From Gavia stellata (lineage: Eukaryota > Chordata > Aves > Gaviiformes > Gaviidae): DNA of 64,000 nucleotides. Both the position numbers and the translations under genes were made by a program. Positions 26,801 through 38,800 of the stretch are shown here, one piece after another. Each line of letters opens with the position of its first letter. Within the stretch, counting starts at the first letter, position 1. The notes below the pieces were generated by a model. The model made no database searches, was not told the DNA's origin, and saw only the letters and a list, made by a program, of their open reading frames with translations. The stretch covers positions 45,225,821-45,289,820 of the forward strand of contig NC_082637.1 of the NCBI RefSeq assembly GCF_030936135.1, in the 5' to 3' direction.

Positions 26801-29800
26801 TTATTCTATCATGTATCACTAAATTATATATTCCTGTGAATACAACTTAAAATATTTGACAGAAGTGTTTGCTTTTCATTACTCTACCTATTTTTTTATT
26901 ATCTATTATACTTACCTTTTTTTACTAAAGTGGCAATTTAGTGGATTAAGTACCAAAATGGTGCCTGAGAGCTCTAAAGCTTCTCTCCTGTCTCTGATAC
27001 TGAAACAATCATGATCATTTACCTACACCGTGACTGCTTCTGTTCAATACCTCTACCATGTATCCTCCTGAATTTATATAAGCATTATCTCAGTGTAACA
27101 AGTTGACATTATGCTGTACATGTTAAAAAAAAAATAAATCAATCTAGCCAGAGGTGACAGAAAAGAAAGAAAGTGACAGAGGGAAGAAAAAGATGATGAC
27201 TAGTATACTTACCTTTTTCATTCATTGACTCTCCCCAAGCCATCAGCAAAGAAGAGGAAAAAGGAGAAAAAGTAGAATAAGGAGAAGAGTACTAGCTAGC
27301 TATGCTTATGCTTTTATCTTTTAAAAAGTCAGATAATAATTTACCTATCATCCACATGACAGGCAGCACCAGGAGAATATTAATTATTCTATTTATGGTC
27401 TCCTGAATCTTGAGATGTTATACATTTACTGCCCATCATAATTTCATTAGCAAGCACAAGATCTAGAGAAGGAAGGAGGCAAGCAGTGTTTCCTCTATGA
27501 CACTCAGTTTTCTCTTACAGGAAATACTCAGAAAATTAGGATGAAATTCTGTCTTATAAAGTCAAAAGGGAACAATACTCTAGTTCTTAATAAAGCTATA
27601 ACAAAATATGTTTCTATACAACCTTTCAATTAAAGCATTCTACAGGATCTTTATAGTCTTGTTTAGATTCTAAAGAATCTTCAAAGGCCTTTCAAATCCT
27701 AATTCATTAATCGACCTGAAACTACTTCGGAATAATACACATCTGGGGAGAGGGGTGCATGTTATGCTTTAGGAAGCATGGAGAGCGTGAATGATTCACC
27801 TCAAGTTATACAGGAAAGCTGAGGCACAGCTAGGCTAATACACAAACTTCAGGAATCACACTATTGTGCTTCATCCACTAGATGAACTCAACTCATTAAG
27901 TGATACAGCTATAATTCAAACAAAATGCCCATAAGATTGACAGGTAGTTATGCCCAAAAAAATCCTGAGCGACCTGTCTTGAAATAATGAATGCATTCAT
28001 ACAGCGGAACGATGGTTCAATACAGATATATAATGTGTACCAGAGGAAAATACCTGTAATCTATGTGTTTCTTGAGCCTTCTTTAAAGATTCCAGTTGTT
28101 CTTCATTTTCCTGTAGTAATGTCTTTATCTGATTCTGCAGCACCTGCAGTTCATGATCCTTCTGGCTAAATACTTCTTCATCCATAATTAAAGCCTGCTA
28201 GATAATAAAAGTAAAGTTCAGCTGGGGAAAAGGGAACGTTATTCTTGCAGTTGGAAATAAAAAACCCCCAACCCTCATTTGTTGTTAAAAGATGTGATCA
28301 GAACTGCGAAGTTTTGAGGTATGTACGGCAAATTGTCTAAGTGGTTATCTGTGGTTTCTACCAGTTATTTCTGCACTTCTCTTTCATCTATTGATTTTCT
28401 TTTGACAAGTTTCTTTCTTCCAAAGGGAATAATGTACCCGTAACCAAAGCTACTTTACTGAAGTAGATATCTAAATCCAATTATTCTCTTTAGGGTGTTG
28501 TGAGATGTAGCCACAAGATCTCAGCATGAACCATAAGACTAATACACTTCTCAAATGAAAAAACAAGGACAGCTGTCCTCGTTCTGCAACTCAGATAACA
28601 GGCTAAAGAGTAAAGAAACCATAAGAATGCTTCTTCAGATGTTCTTGTGGATAAATAATCCAATACCAATTGAAGGAGACTTCCAAATGTTGTTACTCTT
28701 CCAGAAAGCCTGTAGAAGCCAAATATGAAGTATGGAAACGTCATGTCTTATTGTTCTAAAACTGGATACTTCTATACCACTAGCTTACCTAAATCTTTCT
28801 TCCAAGAAAAGACAATTCTTAATAGCTTTTAAGAATGCACTGAAGAACATGATGTCTCTTTAGAGAACAGAACTTTTTCCAAAGTCTATGTACCAATGCA
28901 AATGTTTCTACTAAACGTAGTTGACAAGTGTATCCTGTCCCCCACTGGTGCTGTATCATTATGCAGAGTTGAGCCAACTACAGAAAAAAAAGAAGCTTGC
29001 ACAGATGTTAGTATGGTGACAGAGTGGGGCAGGATGAAGTTACAGAAAACTAAATGGCATATTGTCCATATTGTATTAAACATACATAACTAAAATCAGA
29101 ATCTATTTGCTCAGTTGTATTGGGTGTAGGCATCAAGGGTTTGGTGGGGGTGACTGCAGGGGTGGCGTCTGTGAGAAGAGACCAGGCTTGCCCCGTGCTG
29201 GACACAGCCGGTTCCAGATGACTCCAGTGGACCCACTGCAGGGCACCGCTGAGCCCCTCAACCGAAATAGTGGCACCTCTGTGATAACATATTTAAGAAA
29301 GAGCATAAAATACCAGACAGGCAGAAGAGGAGGGAACCAAGAGAGAAAGAGCAGAGGAAACACCAAGAGGAGGAGGTCCTTCTGGTGGAGCAGATACCCA
29401 CACTGCAGCCTAAGGATGACCTGTGCTGGAGCAGATAGATATTCCTGAAAGAATTGCTGCCCATGCAGAGCCCATGCTGAATCAGAGGAAAGGTGAGAGG
29501 AGGAAAAAGCAGCAGGGACAAACCACTATGTACTGACCATAAACCACCCGCCTATGTCCTTGCACCACTCGGCAGTGAGCAACAGGAGTATGGAGTCAAG
29601 GAGCAAAGGTAAGCCTGGAAAGGGCGGGAGGAAAGGTGTTGTTTTAGTGTTTGTCTTTTTGTTCCCCACTACTCAAATAAGTAATTAGTATTTTTTTTAA
29701 TTGGCAATAAATTAATTTTTCCTGAATTCAAGACTGTTTTTTAATTGGTAAGCAATCTCCCTGTCTTTATCTCAACCCACAAGCCTTCTCATTCCTGTTC

Positions 29801-32800
29801 TTCCTATTTTCTCTCCGTGAGTCCTGCTGATGGAGGGGTGAATGAATGGCTGGGTAGGAGTTTGGCTGTTAGCTATGGCTAACCCACTACGGCAGTATTT
29901 TTATTTTGTGTAAGAAAGACAGCATTATCCAGGCAATCATAGCTGTTAGCAAAGAATTATGTATGTATACACATGACTAGGTTCACTATTAGCTATTAAA
30001 TCTGTCCATATGCAAGCCCTGCTCTAGACTCTGCACTGTCTCATTTATTTGAACCTGGGAAACAGAGGTTTAAAAAAAGCTACAGAAGAAAATCAAGAAG
30101 TAACAAAAAAGCTGTAATTTATGTGGATTGAGAACAAAGAAAGGACAGAATTTTTATATGCAATTGCCTGATAACAATCTACAGGCTTATCAGAGTTTGG
30201 TCTGCAAACTGAAAATGGGTGGATGTTATAAAATTCTAACTTGTTGGAGCACTGCCTCCTACTACAAGACAGACTCAGTTTAGTTTTTCTGAGCTGTTCA
30301 TCTTACATCAGAACTTCATTCAGTTTCAAACTAGTGTAGAGGTATTTTAAGTAACAAAAATAATTTTTGTTTGATGCTCTGTTTATTGTACACTGATCCG
30401 CAGTATTTTGGATGTTTTGTCATTCATAGTCAACATTTTAACTCAATATACCCAAAATATCCACTTCCTAAATGTATAAGGCAATGTTCCCAAAAAGAAT
30501 TATTTATCTGATCATGTATCAGTTCTTTGAGGAGACATTATCATGCTTGAGAACGCTGAGAGCTTTTCCATAGGTCATTGTCTAGCACTATTATCTGCCA
30601 TCTGAGAAAGCTAATCAGAGCTATTGGCATGACAGGATCCTCATGGGACATCTGCATACTAAGAACCCCATATCTTGTTTTGAAGTTCTCAGCTAGAAAA
30701 CTGTAAAGAAGCATGATGCCACCAAAAAGCAGAAAGCTGATATGTAACACAAAAGCAAGTGTTAGAAAAGTGATGAGACAGAGAAATCTGTAAATAGTTT
30801 GGAAACTCAGTTAGCTGAAGGCATGATAATGAAAAGGAGACGCAGGAGTTCTGGGTGAGGACATTGCTGAAGAAATACAGGTTAGGAAATTACTTAATGA
30901 TAATAGATGAGGTACTTGCACTTCATAGTATTAGATAAACTAGTATGCCACATACACAGTATTAGATAATATTAGATGTAAGTTGCAAAACTTAGCCTAT
31001 GGGTTATCTGTAAGTACACTGATATTTGTGAAAATATCTGCATTGTAGTTATATCCGTAATGCTTCTGACAGACTAATTTATTTGGCAGGATTCCAAACA
31101 ATTTCCGAGTTTACAGGACAACTGAAAGTAGTTGTTGTGGGTTAACCCCCAGTAGGCAACTAAGCACACACAGCTGCTCGCTCACTCCCCTCTGCCAACC
31201 CCAGTGGGACAGGGGAAGAGCAAAGGAAGAGCAAAAGCAAGAAAACTTGTGAGTTGCAATAGCAATTGTTCAGTAAGTGAAGATGAAGTGGAAGAAGAGA
31301 GAAAGAAAACAAGACAAGTAATGCAAAGGCAATTAATGCAAAACCAATCACTCACCGCCTCCCACACGTAGCCTGATGCCCAGACAGCTCCTGAGCAAAA
31401 GACGGCTAACGAACCTAAGCCCTCCTCCTCTCCCTTTTTATTGCTGAGCATGTCATATGGCATGAAATATCTTTTTGGTTGATTTGGGTCATCTGCCTGG
31501 TTGTGCCCCCCTGCCCTCAGTTGCACCACCCAGTCTATTCACCGGGCTGGCAGAGGGAGAAACAGAGACAGCCTTGACCCTGTGCAAACATTGTTCAGCA
31601 AGACCTAAAACATTGGTGTGCTTTCAGCATTGTATTGGTCACAGATCTAAAACACAGCACCCTCTGAGCTGCTATGAAGAAAATTAACTCCATCCAAGCC
31701 AGACCCAGTACAATCTCCACTCCATATTCCATACCATTTATGTCATGCTCAAGTCCCACACTATCCAGTACAACCTCAGCAACCATACCCTCTCTCCTCT
31801 TTTGGTTTATACACAGATATCATTCCCTTAGTCTATGGGCCATTCCTGTAAAATATCCGCAAAATCTTGCTAAAATGACCACTGAGTTCATTTAGTCCAT
31901 GCCTTGGGTTCTGTCTGTTATGGTGGTCACTCAGAACAGGAGAGGCATGTTGTGTTCGGTTATCAGACATCAAGACCAGCTCAGGCTGCGTCACTGCTGC
32001 ACTTGCCTGGCTTTTTGCAAGGCTTGCTTTTTGTTGGTTTAGGTGATTCCTGCTGTAGTACTTCCTAAAATATGCAACTCAAATCATGGGTTATTTTCCC
32101 ACAAGGTTAAATCTCTTGAGGTACACCTCAGATTTCCCTATCCTCACGCATTACCCACCAAGTGTACCTGGATCCTTGAGCAAAAGCAGTCCGAAAAACA
32201 GGTTTGCCTCTTCCTGAGAGAGGAACAACCCATGCTGTCTTTCCCAGCCAGTTCTCTACACGCATTACAGGGACCTTATCTCTTTCTACAATACAGAGGG
32301 GTTCTGTTTGGGCAGGTCCAGGCTGGTTAGCTAATGCTCTGGTATTAATTAGCCAAGTGCCTTCTGCTAAATTTGCATCCCACTGCTGACATGTCCCAGT
32401 GCCCATTGCTTTCAGTATAGTCTTTAACAGTCCATTGTATCGCTCAATCTTTCTGAAGGCTTGTGTGATAGGGAACATGATACACCTGATCAATGCCATA
32501 TTTCTTGGTCAGGTGCTTATGAGATGGTTTCAGAAATGAGTCCCATTGTCTGACTCAATTCTTCCTGGGTACCATGTCACCACAGAACTTGCTTTTCAAG
32601 GCCCAGGACAGTGTTTCGGGTGGTGGTATGGGTACCATATGGTGTTTTGGGTCGTGGTATGGGTACTGTACTGCCCACTTTTCTTGTTCTATAATATCTA
32701 GGGACAGCTGGATGGCTTTCACTTCCGCACATTGACTCTATTCACCTTTCCCTTCAGCAGTTCCTGCAACTTGTCATGTGGGACTCCACACAACAGTTTT

Positions 32801-35800
32801 CCACCTCCAGTGGTTTCCCACAATATGACAGGACCCATCAGTAAACAGAGCATATTGTTTCTCATTTGCTGATAATTTATTATAGTAAGGCCTCTTCAGC
32901 ATGAGTCACTTCCTTGGACAATGCTCCGAAGTCTCTTCTTTCTGGCTAGTGCATGATCTCTTGCAGGATTCCAGAGCCCTTGGGGTTCCCCATTCAGGCC
33001 CACGGTGTGATTAGCGCTACTCACTTACTCCACATAGCATTGGTTGCATGATGGGTAGAGTGACATGGACAATAATCAGGCCCCCAAAGATCTGAATGGC
33101 ATACAGCGCACATGGTCTGTGTGGCAGAAGTCTGTACAGAACGCACCGATTTCACACGCCAGCAACCTAGCAGGGATGGATTGGGCTGACATCGAGGTAC
33201 CAACTTTGTATAGACTGGTCTGCCAGCTCCTTTGATTCAAAGAGAATCTCTATTTCCCCTCCCTCCTATGAGCCTGCATCTCAGCTGTGGAAAGACTGTT
33301 CCACAAGGTCTGGCAACTTGAAGAGAACGTGGATAATCTCACTCCCTCCTTGCCCCTGCAGGCCAGCACCTCAGCTACCACAAGTCAGCCTTTCTCTGCT
33401 CAAAGGAAAGGGAAACGTGGGCACATGCTGTGTGTCACCCTGTGGTTCTTCTGTCTGCGTGACTGTGGGGAGGATATGAGGAAGTGGGACAGTGCACCTA
33501 CCTTGGTCTTGGAAGTCTGTGTACCTGAATTGTGGGAAAAAGCAGCTGTTAAAAAGGGTCCTTCCAGGAAGATGACTGCTCCAGTTGCTGTTGAGCAATT
33601 TTCAAGATGCAACAGGTGGACTGAGGACCCCTCTCCTCTTTCTGATACTGATTCAATGGACTTATGTCCATGTGGGTTTGAACCATGGCTAACTCCCTCA
33701 GACACTGGATGCCTTCTTCTGTGGTAGTCCACTTGCCTCACTTGGCTACAATATCTTCCTTAAGAAGGCCCTTGTCTTCACACTTGATAAAAGCCACTTC
33801 TGGAGGCTGTGGGTGGCTACCCCTCTTCCCATCCTTCTGTCAATCCCACAGTCCCTAGCAATGGATCCCAGCTGCTGTGCTTCCCCACCTTCCAGTTCCA
33901 GACTGTTAGCCCTACTATCCCATCACTGGAGCAACCAGGTAGCAATTTGCTCATCTTGCTGATGGACAAAATCTTTCTGCCTATCTTGCAGCTTGGTCAT
34001 GTATAGGGACCGGGTAGTTCCCACCTCTTACAATTTTTATCATTTTCCTCCCCATATTGCTGCAGAATAGGCTGCCTCTTCTGATTCTTCTCTCCCCCTC
34101 TCAGGAGGAGCTGCTACTTCTCTTATTAACTGAGTTAACCTCTGCTTCCACTGTTTCGTCTTGACTATAGGAGCAACTATTACAGTTGCAGGTTCAGTCT
34201 CTGGTTTAGTGTCCGTTTGTGTGGCCTCAGAGCAAGAGACCTTCTCAGTGCTCGTTTGTGGGCTCTTGGGTCAGAAGACCCTCTTGCATCTCTGAGGGCA
34301 CTGGACAGTGGTTTGATAGGCATGAGCCAGGTCCCAACACAGCCTTATAAGTCACTATGTCTCACCTCCCCTCCTTCAAATGGTGTATTAGTTTGACGGG
34401 TTTACAAGCCTGTTCAGGTGTGAAATCCCAAGCTATCAGAGACAATAACGGCCCTACGCACCTGTCCAACTCTTTCCATACACCCTGCCACCCCAGGGAT
34501 CAATTGTCTTAGAGCATGTTCCTGTGCAGCATGCCCAATTAGTTGTTTAACCTTATGAAAAATAATGAAAATCAGGATCACAACACACACCAGTATGAAC
34601 AGTCTGATTACATGAGGATATTGAAGGAACTGAGGAGCCATTACATCAAGGCTATAAAAACCTATCCTGGAGGAGAGAAAGGAATAGGTGCCATTCTTTC
34701 CTCTCTCCACAAAAGGTCTCTCACAGGAGAAAAGGTGAAAGGCATAGTTGCCAGTTTTGTCCATGAGATGGTTCTTGGAGTACTGGGACACCAGCTCTGT
34801 AAGACCTAGATACCAGATTAGGCTGAAAGCCAGTGGTTTTATCATAGCTCTCCCAAGCAAAGGAAAACAAAGTGATAAACAACACACTAAACAGCAAAAT
34901 CTGAAAACAGTCATTAATGATTCTTGCAGTTTGTTGTATAGCTAGAAAGGAATCAAGCATCAGAATATTCAAGGAAACACAAAGTCAGCACTGAAAGTAA
35001 ATATGCCAGCATCACGATCTGCAACAGCCACTCAAATAACAACTGAACTAAACAGGTGTAACAGCTAGAAATTTGATCCAGCACACTCTAGTCAAATCTG
35101 TTATTATCTCGAAGGCCTTGAGCCCCATGTTGGGTGCCAAAAATGACTGTTGTGGGCTAACCCCAGCAGGCAGCTAAGCACACAGAGCCGCTTGTTCATT
35201 TCCCCCCGGCAACCCCAGTGAAATGGGGGAAGAGCAAAGGAAGAGTAAAAGCAAGAAAACTTGCGGGTCGAGATAGAGATTGTTCAGTAAGTAAAGGTGA
35301 AGTGGAGAGAAAGAAAAGAAAATAAATGATTCAAAGGCAATCACTCACCACCTCCCACGGCTGACTGATGCCCAGACAGTTCCCAGGCAAAATATGGCTA
35401 ACCTCCCTAAACCTCCTCCTCTGCCTTTTAATTGCTGCACATGTTATATGGCATGAAATATCTTTTTGGTTAGTTTGGGTCATCTGCTTGGTTGTGTGTG
35501 TCTGTCCCGAACCTTCTGTGCACCCCCCAATCTATTCACTGGGGGCAGAGGCAGAAACAGAGAAGGCCTGATGCTGTGCAAACAGTGTTCAGCGTGATCT
35601 AAAATGTTAGTGTGTTACCGGCATTGTATTGGTCACAAATCTAAAACACAGCACCCTATTAGTTGCTATGAAGAAAATTAACTCCATCCCAGCCAAATCT
35701 AGCACATTAGCTTAGCTAAAAACAAAAATCTAACAGATAAACCAGCTCAGCCTCAGAAACTTGAAACTGAGTAGCCAAAATATAACATTACTTTACCTAT

Positions 35801-38800
35801 CTCTGTCATGATTAAGATGATTGTCTATTCAATCATCCGTTAAAATAAAGCTATTTCCCAAGGATTAGACAAACAAAATTACAGAAGATTGTGAATTAAA
35901 TTTAAACTGTCAAATTAAATACAGGTAAGCGTAACAGTTTTACATCTTTTGAAACTGAATTCAAGTTTTAGCAGACTGCTCTTTCATATAGTTATTTAAA
36001 CCATCAACTTATAATTAAATACCTGGCATTTCTTTAGTTCCCTCTTTAGCTGAAGAATTGTGATGTGATGTGGCTCTTGGCTGGTCCCAGTCCCTGTGTC
36101 ACTTTCCTGCATGGTGAGAGCTTCCTTCCTTACTTCCTGTACCATAGTGATCCAGCTCTGCAACCTGTCCCGCTGACTTCTTTTTAAGCTAACATCATAA
36201 TTCAAATCAACCAGAAATGGGAAGGCTTCATCTACACAGTTTCTATAACTGAAACATTGAACCTGAAGCCGGGTGAGCTGCTCCTCAAGTGAACTTATAC
36301 GAGTTCTTTCTTGATTTAAGTTGTGTGAACATTGATTACTGACTTGCTGGTTCTGCAAAGCTTCTCGAAGCAATCTGATTTCAAGTTCCATTTCATCAAT
36401 CCGGTCTTGATCGGGGTTGTAATTTACAACTGGTTTATTTCTAATGTTTTTGGCTCTGTTGGCATATTTGAGGGAATTTAAAGATTCATCAAAGTCTGAT
36501 GAGGATGGACTTATACATGTTATCATGACAGTCTTGGCATTTCCTCCAAGGGAGTCTTTCAGAATACGAGTGATTTTAGCATCCCTGTACGGAATATGTA
36601 CGCTTTTTCTTTTTGGGTCTCCAAGGGCACTGATGACATTTCCCAAAGCCAACAGACCACTATTGATCTGAATTGATTCTTTGAAGCGTTCACCAGTATT
36701 TCCAGTCTTTGTCACCCTCTCTGATCCTGCCAAATCCACAAAATGAAACTTTGAAGCAATCATCTGGACTGATTTCCAAGATGAATCCTGGTCAGCATCA
36801 GTATTTTTCTGAGACTCTGCAGGTTGTTTCTGACAAATACTGATGGTAAAAATGGCGTGAGATCGACTAGAGTGCTCATTCATTTGTGTTGTGCCTGTGT
36901 GACGAGCTGCATTGCCACTTTCCAGCAGGCTTACCACTTCATCTGCACATTCTACTTGGAATTCCTTAGCACCGACAATCACTTCAAACACCAAACCAAA
37001 GAAAGTAGGAATAATTTAATGAATTCTAAACTCTTCAGGAAATGTTTACAGCAATTAGGAACAGTCAAACTATAAACACAAATTAGAGACGTATACAAGC
37101 CTGCATTATTATGAGGTCATAGCACATAGCTATAGAAAAATAAGACATCGATATGTGAAAAGCATGAGGTAAAACACATCTGAAACCTGCAGATATTTAG
37201 TATATGGGTGTACTGTGTCATAGCATTTGAAACAGTATCTTAAAGACAATACACAGCTTTACTCATTTGCACATTGCCATATGCAGTTTGCAATCTAGTG
37301 CTATCTAGAAAAAGTATGAGCAAAGTCAGCTCAAAGGATATTTTGCCAGTTAAAAAAAAAGGACTAAAAAGAAAAAAGCTTGTAGTAGAAATGATTCCTA
37401 GCCTATGGTAAGAACAGAATTTCTATTCTATATAGCTCAAGTATTTGGGCCTTTTGGACAGGTATCTATTAGTAGTCTAATAATGTGGAAGTGTACTTCT
37501 ACAAAGTACTCCTACCAAGCATATTTTTTGTCCTTTGTTTTAATGAAGGATGGAAAATATCCTAGCACAATCAACTGAAGCTGACTCAAACTGTGCTGAA
37601 GAAGAGAAATAGTTTAAAATACATTGAAGCAATGAAGCAATAATATTGTCTGCAAGATTTGTGCTAATTTAGTGCCTTCTTCCAGCTACAGACAAGAAAG
37701 ACATGCCAGCTCAATGCAACAGTATATTACCATTAGAGCAAACACAACAATTAGAATATAAAAAATAAAGAAAAAAAAAAAAAACCAAACCAGATTATAC
37801 AGTTTCAGAATAAAATATCTCTGCAGTAGATTCTTCTAGCATTTTCATGTAGTGGACAGAAGAACTATAGGATGAGTGTTAATTTCAAAGCCTCCAAAAA
37901 CTATCAGATGCTACTCTTAATGAAATGTTCTCTTCCACTCATTTCATAGTGAAAGGGGGGCAGATATTTACAGTATAAGTGGCTTAACAATTATAATTTT
38001 GAAGGGAGAAGAAAAGGTTTAACCTTGAAATACTTATTCAAGTGACTAATCACACACTATTGTGTTTCTAGACAGAATTTGCAGAAGCAGTAACTGTATT
38101 TCTACTTTATCATTTGTTCCCCTTTCTGATGGAACATTAATATCGTTCACAGATATCTAAATCCAAAATTGCTTCAAATCAGCTAAACTGAGTTTATATC
38201 CTGAAAACGTAACTTTTTTCTAGTATTAGTAATTGTCAGGCTCTTTCAAGAGAAGGCAAGAATAACTTGGGCACACAACTGAAACCAAACACCAAATGTT
38301 AGAGCTGAAATCCTACCTGTATTTCCTTTTTCATCTTCTCGGATATGTAATTCTTTCACAGAGGTCTCCAACTCCAATAAATCACGAAGTTCTTCCTTGT
38401 AAACCTCTATATAAGATACTTTCACATGGAAGTCAATGTTACGGTTTTCAGAAATATGCTGAAATAATTCCTGAATAGCCCGTGGGATTATGCCCTTCTC
38501 ATCCGCTGCAACTGATGCTAAAATATAAGCAAAGATGTCATGGAAGCTTGCAGTCATTCTGCTGCATAAATTACTAAGACTGAAAATTGAGAGAAGTCTG
38601 TGAGATTTGCTACTCAATATGCTAAGGAATCTGAAGAGCTCAGTGTTCCCAAGGATTCTTGTAAATATTTGTTTTTCTGGGGTTCAGAATATTTGTTTGC
38701 ATCCATTAAAAGGATTCGAAGTTAGGTTCTAAATTACATAATGTTATAGTCATGAAAGTTATGAAAAATATGGAGTCTGCTTTAAACCTATATTCCTCAG

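Larger units (their letters stand above)
15004..28053 (-). other. KIF27: KIF27 introns between exons 5 and 17
   Basis: Apart from the exons listed separately and the solo LTR at 22065-23195, these introns are AT-rich sequence in which I see no further gene. The 25681-28053 intron (2.4 kb) and 20246-21118 hold nothing recognisable. A T-rich (TTTTG)n stretch sits near 18175-18203 and a C-rich tract at 24500-24522. Confidence 0.6.
31133..35706 (-). mobile_element. Decayed two-LTR provirus, minus strand, KIF27 intron 4
   Basis: Two related LTRs (31133-31712 and 35148-35706) enclose about 3.4 kb. The primer-binding site reads TGGCACCCAACATGGGGC on the minus strand at 35139-35122, just inside the right-hand LTR, so transcription ran right to left, in the KIF27 sense. 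The site resembles the lysine-tRNA type used by class II (ERVK-like) elements with two CpG-decay changes. Recognisable pol pieces are an RNase H segment with TDGS and an integrase C-terminal part. Neither gag nor a full reverse transcriptase is recognised, and stops break the frames. No perfect target duplication remains (GTAGT versus TTAGC). Confidence 0.85.
28195..36022 (-). other. KIF27: KIF27 intron 4, main landing site of retroviral elements
   Basis: 7.8-kb intron between exons 4 and 5. It holds the LTR at 29116-29892 and the provirus at 31133-35706, which together are about two thirds of it. The remaining parts (28195-29115, 29893-31132, 35707-36022) show nothing recognisable. Confidence 0.85.
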
